Source: Duganella sacchari (GTDB lineage: Bacteria > Pseudomonadota > Gammaproteobacteria > Burkholderiales > Burkholderiaceae_D). From it: DNA of 64,000 nt. The position numbers and the translations under genes are program-made. This document shows, one piece after another, positions 56,434-64,000 of the stretch (its first letter is position 1; the number at the start of each line of letters is the position of its first letter). The notes under the pieces were generated by a model that was not told where the DNA came from, did no database searches, and worked only from the letters and a program-made list of their open reading frames with translations. The stretch covers positions 248,001 through 312,000 of the forward strand of contig NZ_FRCX01000003.1 of the NCBI RefSeq assembly GCF_900143065.1, in the 5' to 3' direction.

Positions 56434-57278
56434 CTGCTGTAGCTGTGATTGAGACCGCCATGCTGTGCGAACTCGATAATGGGTTGCGAAGCGCCATGAG
56501 GAACAACCAGAATGTCGCGTGACTGTAGTTCTCCGACGATCTCATCCCTTGCACGGCTACGTGGAGACAGTTCCTGGTACGAGGGACCTTGCACGGAGAA
56601 GAGTACCTCGGTGGGCAGGAGATCGCGTTTCCTCAATGAGTCTATGCGATAGAGCCACTGCCCGCCGTGATCTATTATTTTTGCAGCGTCCGCATAATTC
56701 AGATTGAGCGGTTTAATAACCTTCTCGGGAAGATCCTCCGGACCCGCTACAAAAGGAAAGTGTGCGTGATAGTCGTCGTTACCGATGCGCGCTGGATGAA
56801 ATTGATTCTGCAGTCCTGCTGAACGTAACCATCCGCTAACGGTGCGCTCCAACAGCTTTTCCTGGTATTCCCTGGTTGCGAAATTATGGCCGACGTAATA
56901 ATCATAAAGCTCTGCCAGCTTCGCCTGGCAGTCATCCGCCAATACAACACGTGGATCGCCAAAGCGTAGCATCGTCTCGCGTGGCTTGGTCAACTCCGTC
57001 CACAGCGCCAACTGACCCTCTTTTGTTACGGCGCCAGGTTGTCCGTGCAACGATGAAAGCCGCTCAAGTTCGTCGCGAAGACTGCTCATCGCTGCCTTGA
57101 AAACCTGGGGATGCAAGCCCTCAAAGAAGTTGGTGACGCGAGCGAACCTGTTACCGAGTAGCTTGAATCCAAAAAAGCGCGCGCCTGGTGCAAACAACAC
57201 CACGCCAATATTGACAAATTCCTCGGTCTCAATAAAGGGCATGAACCGGGCCACAGCGTAATGGCAAGCAGTTTTCAT
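56430..57278 (-). CDS. DUF3037 family protein
   Basis: A 282-residue protein of the DUF3037 family ([41 protein letters not shown]). No catalytic motif is visible. DUF3037 genes are regularly paired with a HipA-like kinase gene, and here they are adjacent; the ATG overlaps (ATGA) the stop that the kinase frame would reach if a TGA were read through. The pair may form a toxin-antitoxin-like or signalling module, which is an inference. Confidence 0.85.
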
Positions 57279-57385
57279 GTTGGCGGTAGTTGCCAGAAGG
57301 CGTTCGTTAAGGCGCGGTCCAGCAGAGCTTTGACGTCATCAAAAGGGTAGTGCACAGGAATAGTTTTCTCGTGATCGATAAAGCA
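57275..57385 (-). pseudogene. detached C-terminal end of the HipA-like kinase frame
   Basis: In frame with the kinase gene, the 36 codons after its TGA stay open (CFIDHEKTIPVHYPFDDVK ...[17 protein letters not shown]) and end at a TGA that overlaps the DUF3037 ATG. The composition is protein-like, and two other frames here are not. This is what a recent stop would leave. Confidence 0.7.
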
Positions 57386-58018
57386 TCATTCCTCTGGAAG
57401 CGTATCACAAATATCCGTCCAGTTTTCCAATGCTTGTGCGAGGCGATCACGATAGCTGTCGCGTAGCAGAAAGTCGCTAAATAGCTGGTTTGTTTCTTCG
57501 GAAAAGACGTGCATCTGGAAAAAGGCCGTTGCGTCAAACTGATCGTCAAATGCGAGGTTATGGTCGATCATTTTCAATGTGCGTGGTGTATCGAGACTCC
57601 ATAACAAATTTGGATTGCCTCCCAGCTTGGTCAAGTTGCGATCACCGTTGTGGATCCACCAATCAAAAATCAGGACATCACAGCGTAGCTGCTGCGGCGT
57701 AGCGCGCAGATTAGGCCGCGTGAGGTGTGTTGCATTAATGCGTAATGATGCAAACACTGGTCCGGGGCCGAGAGCACTATATTGACCAGCTAAATCTGCC
57801 TCGATTAGCTCTTCCGGGACCGTTGCGATGGCATACGGTGCAATGGGTAAGTGCAAGGCGGTGCATAGTCTTGCGCTTATCCATTCATTGATCAGCCCAT
57901 CGCGGTTGGCAGACCTGCCTTTGACAAAATATACCTCACCGTCATCACATCGGCAGATGTACGGTTGAGTTTGGCCTTCCTGGGATCGGCCTAATATCTC
58001 GATAACGGTTAAGGACAT
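57386..58018 (-). CDS. HipA-like kinase, cut short by an in-frame TGA
   Basis: A 210-residue HipA_2-type kinase: nucleotide lysine in VYFVKGRS, catalytic loop WWIHNGDRNLTKLGGNPN (Asp/Asn) and metal-binding IDHNLAFD. The catalytic parts are intact. The frame ends LPEE-TGA, where a Trp codon (TGG) would give LPEEW and a frame running on to 57275, 247 residues in all. A nonsense mutation, a sequencing error or readthrough can explain this. GC and codon use look less biased than in neighbours, hinting at horizontal origin of the pair. Confidence 0.8.
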   Translation of the reverse strand: MSLTVIEILGRSQEGQTQPYICRCDDGEVYFVKGRSANRDGLINEWISARLCTALHLPIAPYAIATVPEELIEADLAGQYSALGPGPVFASLRINATHLTRPNLRATPQQLRCDVLIFDWWIHNGDRNLTKLGGNPNLLWSLDTPRTLKMIDHNLAFDDQFDATAFFQMHVFSEETNQLFSDFLLRDSYRDRLAQALENWTDICDTLPEE

Positions 58019-58073
58019 CGATGGTTCCTCGCTCCGGTGGCCAGAATATTCTACGCGAATTATTCACAGGAAA

Positions 58074-59552
58074 CTAAGGCTGTGTGCTGCGGGCGACCCA
58101 GTCCACCAGGGCATCCAGTACGGCGCGGCCGGCGCCGTTGGCGACGTGAGGATCGTTGAGGATGGCGACCACGGTGCATGGGCGGTTGTTGGCGTCCATG
58201 ACGTAGCCGGCGATGGCGATAACGCCGGTCAGGCTACCAGTTTTGAGGCGGGCACGCTGCGCGGCCGGGCTGTCCTTGAGGCGGCGGCGCATGGTGCCGT
58301 CGGTGGCGGCGATGGGCAGGCTGGCCATGAACTCCGGCATCCACAGGCTTTTCAGGCCCGCTTGCAGCACGCCGGTCAGTTGCGCCGGCGTGGCGCGCTC
58401 GGTGCGCGAGAGGCCGGAGCCGTTGTCGATCACGAGGCCATTGCCGTCGATGCTGTGCTGCTGGAGCCAGGCGCGGATCGCGGTTTCGGCGCGCATCGCA
58501 GTGCTGGCCTGGTTGGCGTCTGGCGGCAGCGGGCGGCTGCCCAGTGCGGGATCGGTTTCCAGGCTGCCCAGGCTGAGGAAGACGGTGCGGGCCAGGGTAT
58601 TGTCGGATTGCTTGTTGGTGTCGCGCAGGACTTCCGGCAGCGTGCGCGAGATGTGTTCCGCCAGCAGGCGCGTGGCGGGCGCCGATGCGGCATCGGCGGC
58701 GGGCGGCATGGCGTCACGTATTTCTCCGCTCAGACTGCCGCCCTGCTTGCGCCATTCGGCCAATAGCAGGCGGGCCAGGTAGTCCTGGCTATCGAGCACG
58801 TTGATGCTGGTCGACTTGATGCAGTCTTTCGGGAAGCTGCCGTGCAGGACGACTTCGATGCGCTCGCCCTTGCGTGTGTAGTCCGGAGAGCGCCAGCCGT
58901 TTTCCCATGCGGCGCATGGTGCGTCGTTCAGCTTCATCTCGGAGCGGATGCTGACTTTGTCGAGCTCCGGCATCATCACCAGCGACAGCTTGTCGGCGGT
59001 GGAGCGCATCTCGACTTTCAGCAGGTTGGTGTTGATGAGGGCCGCATTCGGAATGACGTTGTAGTACGCCCATGGATATTCATCAAACGGCGGCTGGCCT
59101 GCATCGGGACGCGATGGCTGGAACAATTGGCGGTCGACGAGGATGTCGCCCTTGATTTTGCGGATGCCCTGGTTGCGCAAGGCTTGCAGCATGTGCGACA
59201 GCGCGTCTTCGTTGAGGTCTGCATCGGCGCCGCCGCGCAGAATCAGATCGCCCTGCAGCACGCCGTTGACGACATCGGCATCGCTGCGGAATTCCGTGCG
59301 GCCGCGGAACACAGGCCCCAGCTGCTCCAGCGCGGTCATCGCGGTGAACAGTTTCATGGTGGATGCGGGCTGCATGCTCTGCGTGGGGTTATGCGAAATC
59401 AGCGTGGTGTCGCCGCGCATGACGATGATGCCGGCCGCCTCCGGTGGAATGCCGGACGATTGCATGAGCTTTGCCACCGGCTCGGGCAGTTCGGCAGCAT
59501 GGCCGGTGGCGCCGGCAATCAGCAGCGCGGAGAGTACAAGACGACTTAACAT
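58074..59552 (-). CDS. dacB: D-alanyl-D-alanine carboxypeptidase/endopeptidase (PBP4)
   Basis: A 492-residue class C-type low-molecular-mass PBP. The signal peptide MLSRLVLSALLIAGATGHA is followed by Ser64-x-x-Lys67 in PASTMKLF, Ser-Asp-Asn in KQSDNTLART and Lys-Thr-Gly in LKTGSLTGV. It trims and cleaves peptidoglycan cross-links in the periplasm. The start MLSRLV at 59552 is 1 bp after the spmAB stop (TAATATG), implying coupled translation; ATG 59570 is an alternative. Confidence 0.93.
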   Translation of the reverse strand: MLSRLVLSALLIAGATGHAAELPEPVAKLMQSSGIPPEAAGIIVMRGDTTLISHNPTQSMQPASTMKLFTAMTALEQLGPVFRGRTEFRSDADVVNGVLQGDLILRGGADADLNEDALSHMLQALRNQGIRKIKGDILVDRQLFQPSRPDAGQPPFDEYPWAYYNVIPNAALINTNLLKVEMRSTADKLSLVMMPELDKVSIRSEMKLNDAPCAAWENGWRSPDYTRKGERIEVVLHGSFPKDCIKSTSINVLDSQDYLARLLLAEWRKQGGSLSGEIRDAMPPAADAASAPATRLLAEHISRTLPEVLRDTNKQSDNTLARTVFLSLGSLETDPALGSRPLPPDANQASTAMRAETAIRAWLQQHSIDGNGLVIDNGSGLSRTERATPAQLTGVLQAGLKSLWMPEFMASLPIAATDGTMRRRLKDSPAAQRARLKTGSLTGVIAIAGYVMDANNRPCTVVAILNDPHVANGAGRAVLDALVDWVARSTQP

Positions 59553-59553
59553 A

Positions 59554-60792
59554 TTAGTGGAAGAAGACATAGGCAACCGCAATCGCAGCAATGACGCCGG
59601 CAAAGTCGGCGATCAGGCCGCAGGAGATCGCGTAGCGCGTCTTGCGTATGCCGACTGAGCCGAAATACAGCGCGACGATGTAGAAGGTGGTATCGGCCGA
59701 ACCCTGGAACACGCAGGCCAGACGGCCGACAAAGGAATCGACGCCGTAGGTCTGCATGGTGTCGATCATCATGGCTTTGGCGGCGCTGCCGCTCAGTGGT
59801 TTCATCAGCGCGGTCGGCAGGGCCGGGACGAAGTCGGTATTGACGCCCAGGTGGTTGAACAGCCAGCTGAAGCCCTGCACCACAAAGCCCAGCAGGCCCG
59901 CATTGCGGATCACGCTGATGGCCACCAGCATGCCGACCAGGTAGGGAATCACGGTGATGGAGGTCTGGATGCCGCCCTTGGCGCCTTCGATAAACGCTTC
60001 GTAGACATTGACCTTCTTGCGCAGCGCGCCAATGATGAAGCCTGCGATCACGAGTATCAGCACCAGGTTGCTGAAGACTTTGGAGGTGACTTCGATTTCG
60101 GCCTTGGTCAGGTAGTGCGTGAAGTACCAGATCACGCCGACGATGAAGGCGGTAATGCCGCCCAGCCAGCCCACCACCACGCGGTTGAACAGGTTGATGC
60201 GCTGGCGGATGGCGACGGCAATGATGCCGGTCATGGTGGCGACATAGGTGGCAACCATGCAGGGAATGAAGATGTCGGACGGATCGGCCGCGCCCAGGAT
60301 CGAACGCTGCGCCATGATGGCCAGCGGGATCAGGGTCAGGCCGGAAGTGTGCAGCACCAGGAACATGATCTGCGCGTCGGTCGGTTCGTCCTTGTTCGGA
60401 TTGAGCGTTTGCAGGCTCTCCATGGCTTTCAGGCCGAATGGCGTGGCGGCGTTGTCGAGGCCCAGCAGGTTGGCCGAGAAGTTCATCACCATATGGCCGG
60501 TGGCTGGATGGCTGGACGGCACGCCGGGGAAAATGCGCGAGAAGAAGGGCGCGATCAGTTTTGCCAGCAGGTCGATGGCGCCGGCTTTTTCGCCGATGTT
60601 CATGATGCCCAGCCACAGCGTCATGACGCCGGCCAGCGGCAGGGCAATGTCCATCACGCCGGTGCGGGCGGAGTCGAACGTGCCGTCAATGATGCGCTTG
60701 AAAATCTCCGTGTCGCCCATGAACAGGAACTGTGCCAGCGCGGCCAGAAATCCCACCAGGAAGAAGCCAGACCAGATGTAATTGAGCGACAT
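59554..60792 (-). CDS. spmAB: fused SpmA-SpmB nucleoside-recognition membrane protein
   Basis: A 412-residue membrane protein. The first half (residues 1-200: LWLGIMNIGEKAGAIDLLAKLIAPFFSRIFPGVPSSHPATGHMVMNFSANLLGLDNAATPFGLKAM) matches spore maturation protein A and the second half (about 235-412: GIQTSITVIPYLVGMLVAISVIRNAGLLG ... ALPTALMKPLSGSA) matches SpmB. Both are nucleoside-recognition gate domains. The organism does not sporulate. In Bacillus subtilis dacB, spmA and spmB form one operon, and here spmAB is followed by dacB. Confidence 0.9.
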   Translation of the reverse strand: MSLNYIWSGFFLVGFLAALAQFLFMGDTEIFKRIIDGTFDSARTGVMDIALPLAGVMTLWLGIMNIGEKAGAIDLLAKLIAPFFSRIFPGVPSSHPATGHMVMNFSANLLGLDNAATPFGLKAMESLQTLNPNKDEPTDAQIMFLVLHTSGLTLIPLAIMAQRSILGAADPSDIFIPCMVATYVATMTGIIAVAIRQRINLFNRVVVGWLGGITAFIVGVIWYFTHYLTKAEIEVTSKVFSNLVLILVIAGFIIGALRKKVNVYEAFIEGAKGGIQTSITVIPYLVGMLVAISVIRNAGLLGFVVQGFSWLFNHLGVNTDFVPALPTALMKPLSGSAAKAMMIDTMQTYGVDSFVGRLACVFQGSADTTFYIVALYFGSVGIRKTRYAISCGLIADFAGVIAAIAVAYVFFH

Positions 60793-60881
60793 TTTTCTTT
60801 TGTGCGGTAAGTGATTTGCAAAGTATAGCGGGTAAGCCTGCCCAAAAAGTTATAAGCTGCCGCTTTACTGTGCGAGGTGCC

Positions 60882-62546
60882 ATGGGGCGGATGCTGAAAA
60901 TTTGTGCAGCGATGATGCTGGCGATAGCTGTCGCACCCGCGCAGGCGGGAGCCCATGCCGAGCCCAAAGTGCTCCACGCCTTCCTCAGCACCGGGGAAAC
61001 CGCGCTCGATCCGGCGGTGGCATCGGACGTCGCCAGTCTCAGTCTGCTGGAAAACCTGTTCGATCCGCTGCTGCGCTACGACTACCTCGCCCGGCCGGTC
61101 AAACTGATCCCCAACACGCTGACCGCGATGCCCGAGGTGACGGCCGATGGCAAGACCTACACCTTCCATCTGCGCCAGGACGTCTATTTCACGCCGGATG
61201 CGGCCTTCAAAGCCGGGCGACGCCTGGTGACGGCGGACGACTACCTCTACAGCTTCAAACGGCTCTACGAGCCTGCCCTGAAGTCGCCATGGCTGTATCT
61301 GTTCGATGGCGTGGCCGACATGCAGGCCGTCGACAAATTCACGCTGCGTATCCGCCTCAAGGCCGCCGATCCCAATTTTCTGTTTTACCTGGCCATGCCC
61401 GCCACCGGTGTGGTGGCGCGCGAGGTGGTGGCGGCGTATGGCGCGCAGGTTGGCAATCATCCGGTCGGCACCGGCCCGTTCAGGATCGGCAGCTGGAAGC
61501 ACAGCGACCAGATCGTCCTGCTGGCCAATCGCGACTTCCGGCCCACCGAATTTGAGGGCAAGCGTTTGCCGATCCTGGACCGCATCGACATCAAGATCGT
61601 CGAGGAATACCAGTCGCGCGTGCTCGGCTTCCTGAATGGCGAATTCGATTTCCTGGAACAGCTGCCGGAATCGATGAAGGAAATGGTGCTGACGTCCGAC
61701 GCCAGGCTCAAGCCCGAATTCGCGCGCAAAGGTATCGTGCTGGCGCCCTTCCCCGTCCTGCAAACCTATTACATGTGGATGAACATGGACGACCCGCTGA
61801 TCGGCGGCTACAGCAAGCAGAAGGTGGCGCTACGCCGCGCCATCGCGCTGGGCTACAACAGCGCCGAAGACGTGAGCGTCATGAAGAAAGGCCTGGCCCT
61901 GCCTGCCGTCACGCCGCTGCCGCCGAATGTGCGCGGCTACGATCCAGATTACCGCAGTCCGGTCGCCTACGATCCTGCGCTGGCCAATGCCCTGCTGGAC
62001 CGCTACGGTTACCACAAAGGCCAGGATGGCTTTCGCACGCAGCCCGACGGCAAGCCGCTCACGCTGGTGATGCACAGCGAGTCTTCCACCGTCGGCCGCC
62101 TGCGCGATGAACTGTGGCGCAAAAACCTGAATGCGATCGGCCTCAAGGTCAGCTTCAAAAGCGACAAGAAAACGGAAATCATCAAAGCCTCGCGGCTTGG
62201 CGCCGTGATGATGTTCGAGACCAACTGGGTGGCCGACTTCCCCGACGGCGACAACTTCTACCAGCTGCTCTATGGCCCCAATGCCGGCCGCGCCAACTAT
62301 GCGCGTTTCAATCTGCCGGCATACAACCAGCGCTACGAGCAAGCCCGCTTGATGGGGGAGTCGCCGCAGCGCACTGCCCTGTATGATGAGCTGGCGCAGA
62401 TCATCCATGCCTATACGCCATGGGTGCTGCTGACGCATCCCATCTCCGCCGATTTGCAGCAGCCGTGGCTCAAAAATTACCGCCGCCATCCGGTGGAGTT
62501 CACCAACTGGCGCTATCTGGACGTCGACGCACATACCGCACACTGA
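60882..62546 (+). CDS. peptide ABC transporter substrate-binding protein (SBP_bac_5)
   Basis: A 554-residue periplasmic binding protein with a signal peptide (MGRMLKICAAMMLAIAVAPAQAGAHA) and the SBP_bac_5 pattern (LSLLENLFDPLLRYD, ADGKTYTFHLRQDVYFTPDAAF, TGPFRIGSW, ARFNLPAYNQRYEQAR). No ABC permease or ATPase gene is adjacent, so it is an orphan. Near peptidoglycan genes it may bind muropeptides like MppA, but no residue supports that. ATG 60882 has GAGG upstream. Confidence 0.88.
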   Translation: MGRMLKICAAMMLAIAVAPAQAGAHAEPKVLHAFLSTGETALDPAVASDVASLSLLENLFDPLLRYDYLARPVKLIPNTLTAMPEVTADGKTYTFHLRQDVYFTPDAAFKAGRRLVTADDYLYSFKRLYEPALKSPWLYLFDGVADMQAVDKFTLRIRLKAADPNFLFYLAMPATGVVAREVVAAYGAQVGNHPVGTGPFRIGSWKHSDQIVLLANRDFRPTEFEGKRLPILDRIDIKIVEEYQSRVLGFLNGEFDFLEQLPESMKEMVLTSDARLKPEFARKGIVLAPFPVLQTYYMWMNMDDPLIGGYSKQKVALRRAIALGYNSAEDVSVMKKGLALPAVTPLPPNVRGYDPDYRSPVAYDPALANALLDRYGYHKGQDGFRTQPDGKPLTLVMHSESSTVGRLRDELWRKNLNAIGLKVSFKSDKKTEIIKASRLGAVMMFETNWVADFPDGDNFYQLLYGPNAGRANYARFNLPAYNQRYEQARLMGESPQRTALYDELAQIIHAYTPWVLLTHPISADLQQPWLKNYRRHPVEFTNWRYLDVDAHTAH

Positions 62547-62566
62547 GCTGTGCTTAAAATGAGAGC

Positions 62567-63484
62567 ATGAATTTACTTAACCGCAGGGCGCTGGCCTATG
62601 TGGCCAGCCATCCCATGGATTTCACGGTGCAATGCCTGAAGGGCTTTCGCGCCAATCAAGGCCTGCTGCTGGCGGGCGCGGTGGCGTATTACTCGCTGCT
62701 TTCCATCGTACCGCTGCTGATGCTGGTAGTGGTGGCGCTGTCGCACGTGATTAATCAGGAAGAGCTGCTGCTGACGGTGGGGCGCTATCTGAACTGGCTG
62801 GTGCCGGGGCAGTCGAAGCCGATCGTGGCCGAGGTCGGGCACTTCCTCGATCATCGCGACCTGGTCGGCGGCGTGCTGGTGATCAGCATGCTGTTCTTCA
62901 GTTCCCTGGCGTTCACGGTGCTGGAAAACGCCATGAGCGTGATCTTCAAGCACCGTGTGGCAATACGCCGCCGGCACTTCCTGATCTCGGCCATCATGCC
63001 TTACTGTTACATCCTGTCGCTGGGTGCGGGCATGCTGCTGGTGACGCTGGTGGCGGGCAGCTTGCAGGTGCTGGGCGAGGAAAGCGTCTGGCTGTTCGGC
63101 TATCACTGGTCGCTGAATGGCGTGTCGGGCGTGCTGTTGTACCTGCTGGGACTGGCGGGCGAGGTGCTGGTGCTGTCGTCGATTTATCTGGTGATGCCGG
63201 TGGGCCGGCTGTCGATCTGGCATGCGCTGATTGGCGGCGTCACGGCGGCGCTGCTGTGGGAAATCGCGCGGCGCATCCTGGTGTGGTACTTCTCCACGCT
63301 GTCGCAGGTGAACGTGGTGTATGGCTCGATGACGACCGCCATCATCGTCATGTTCAGCCTGGAGATCGGCGCGACCTTGCTGCTGTTTGGCGCCCAGGTG
63401 ATTTCCGAATTTGAACGCGTGGGCCGCGAGCGTCCGCAGCGTGCGGCGCAGCCGCTGACCACCGAAGCGACACAAATAAAATAA
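62567..63484 (+). CDS. YihY/BrkB family membrane protein
   Basis: A 305-residue polytopic membrane protein with six or so helices. The YihY pattern is clear: LAGAVAYYSLLSIVPLLMLVV, HRDLVGGVLVISMLFFSSLAFTVLENAMSVIF, and NVVYGSMTTAIIVMFSLEIGATLLLFGAQVISEFER. The family was once misnamed ribonuclease BN. The role is unknown. It lies 20 bp after the binding protein gene and before the 6S RNA candidate. Confidence 0.92.
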   Translation: MNLLNRRALAYVASHPMDFTVQCLKGFRANQGLLLAGAVAYYSLLSIVPLLMLVVVALSHVINQEELLLTVGRYLNWLVPGQSKPIVAEVGHFLDHRDLVGGVLVISMLFFSSLAFTVLENAMSVIFKHRVAIRRRHFLISAIMPYCYILSLGAGMLLVTLVAGSLQVLGEESVWLFGYHWSLNGVSGVLLYLLGLAGEVLVLSSIYLVMPVGRLSIWHALIGGVTAALLWEIARRILVWYFSTLSQVNVVYGSMTTAIIVMFSLEIGATLLLFGAQVISEFERVGRERPQRAAQPLTTEATQIK

Positions 63485-63515
63485 TTTGTGCGTCGCACAA
63501 AATCTGTGGTACACT
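63485..63515 (+). promoter_or_regulatory. promoter region of the 6S RNA candidate with a palindrome
   Basis: TTTGTGCGTCGCACAAA (63485-63501) has perfect 8-bp arms and lies right after the yihY stop. It overlaps a -35-like TTGTGC (63486-63491), 18 bp before a -10-like TACACT (63510-63515). The expected start is about 63522. Confidence 0.5.
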
Positions 63516-63521
63516 ACGTTC

Positions 63522-63705
63522 GTGGTTGAGGTTTGCCCGCAAACAGTCCCACATCCGGCCGATGCGCCGCGCCAGCGAGTTGTGTAAATTCGTCGGTGCA
63601 GGTGACGCAGAAGCTGGAGTTGTAATTCCGAATACGTTGGTCGTTTTACACGTCAGGGGCACCATGCAGATAGCATGGGCGTCTGAGAAAGCCGCCTCAC
63701 TTGGC
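63522..63705 (+). ncRNA. ssrS: probable 6S RNA
   Basis: The non-coding stretch begins with a segment like the 6S 5' arm: TTGAGGTTTGCCCGC then CAGTCCCACATCCGGCCGAT, against CTGAGATGTTCGCAAGC and CAGTCCCCTGAGCCGAT in E. coli. It ends GCCGCCTCACTT, which pairs with the 5' TTGAGG to close the rod. Length (about 184 nt), an own promoter, a downstream terminator and no coding frame agree. 6S RNA binds sigma-70 RNA polymerase in stationary phase. Ends are estimated. Confidence 0.62.
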
Positions 63706-63756
63706 AGATAGCCTTGGAGCCCGGCGCGATTAAAGCATAGGTAATACATTGGAACG

Positions 63757-63784
63757 AAGCCCGCTGAGATGCGGGCTTTTTTTT
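63757..63784 (+). terminator. Rho-independent terminator
   Basis: An 8-bp stem AAGCCCGC/GCGGGCTT with loop TGAGAT and a run of T residues. It is 50 bp past the mature 6S end, so the primary transcript would be about 260 nt and trimmed. Confidence 0.88.
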
Positions 63785-63841
63785 AATCTGATAATTCAAT
63801 ATTATTTGAAATATCGAACTGTTTGCGGTAGCATGGCCTGC

Positions 63842-64000
63842 ATGAATACCAAGCAAACACTGGCCGCGTTGGCGGCCCTGGCGCAGGAAAGCCGTCTGGC
63901 CGTGTTCCGGCTGCTGGTGCAGACCGGGCCGGCCGGGCTGGCCGCCAGCAAAATCGGCGAGCGGCTCGAGATTGCGCCATCCTCCCTGTCCTTCCATCTG
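63842..64000 (+). CDS. ArsR-family winged-helix regulator (5' part)
   Basis: The first 53 residues (MNTKQTLAALAALAQESRLAVFRLLVQTGPAGLAASKIGERLEIAPSSLSFHL) form the start of an ArsR winged helix; the gene runs off the window. An inverted repeat TTCAA-tattat-TTGAA (63795-63810) lies just upstream and may be its operator. No metal-binding cysteine is in the visible part. Confidence 0.88.
   Translation, partial: MNTKQTLAALAALAQESRLAVFRLLVQTGPAGLAASKIGERLEIAPSSLSFHL

Noticed and set aside
57386..57388. Selenocysteine insertion at the HipA-like kinase TGA
   Set aside because: Position fits a lost Trp codon, the family is not a selenoprotein family, and no obvious SECIS-like hairpin directly follows the TGA.
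63522..63705. tmRNA or RNase P RNA instead of 6S RNA
   Set aside because: The stretch lacks the tag-peptide frame and tRNA-like ends of tmRNA and is far too short for RNase P RNA.

Overview
The window is a GC-rich, densely packed proteobacterial chromosome segment with no insertion sequence, prophage block, rRNA operon or CRISPR array. Gene content and synteny (cbb3 oxidase assembly operon, yraL-yraM-yraN-diaA-yraP block, ybeD-lipB-lipA, leucine catabolism with biotin genes) point to a betaproteobacterium of the Burkholderiales. Oxalobacteraceae (Massilia, Duganella or Janthinobacterium relatives) is my best guess from gene content only.

Region 1 (1-7.7 kb) is a microaerobic respiration module. 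It holds the 5' part of ccoN and a five-gene minus-strand operon: aerotaxis-type transducer, hemN, a DsbD_2/TauE-like membrane protein, ccoI and ccoS. Perfect FNR/ANR boxes lie upstream of both ccoN and the transducer gene. Region 2 (7.7-19.5 kb) carries small membrane proteins, a LysE exporter, a FecR/DUF6600 protein, a lone phage-CII-like regulator, a three-gene set with YjfK and a PspA-like coiled coil, then ybeD, a LysR regulator, a GST, lipB, lipA and ung.

Region 3 (19.5-29 kb) looks like one regulated surface system. An operon of DUF4331, a small lipoprotein, a TPR protein and a HupE/UreJ permease lies beside a TonB-dependent receptor and an ECF sigma/anti-sigma pair. The DUF4331 and receptor genes share a promoter-like element, TGAATC-N17-CGTATA, at the same distance from their start codons. 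An exported truncated globin and a DUF3034 protein follow. Region 4 (29-34.8 kb) has cyanase, the lpoA/yraN/diaA/dolP/tlpA operon divergent from rsmI, and tRNA-Pro.

Region 5 (34.9-46.5 kb) is a ten-gene minus-strand cluster in which leucine/isovalerate catabolism (both methylcrotonyl-CoA carboxylase subunits, methylglutaconyl-CoA hydratase, HMG-CoA lyase) encloses a complete bioA-bioF-bioD-bioB set; the carboxylase needs biotin. Region 6 (47-55.4 kb) is a peptidoglycan recycling island: GntR regulator, murQ, AmpG-like permease, GHL10 glycosidase, BadF-type kinase, amidase and D-Ala-D-Ala dipeptidase. It converges on a class C beta-lactamase. Region 7 (55.4-64 kb) has an aldo/keto reductase, DUF3037 with a HipA-like kinase whose frame is cut by an in-frame TGA, a dacB-spmAB pair, a peptide-binding protein, YihY, a probable 6S RNA gene and the start of an ArsR regulator.

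Two long hairpin repeats (34847-34935 and 48743-48828) are members of one family. Their outer and central parts are conserved, while the middle stem differs in sequence but stays paired.
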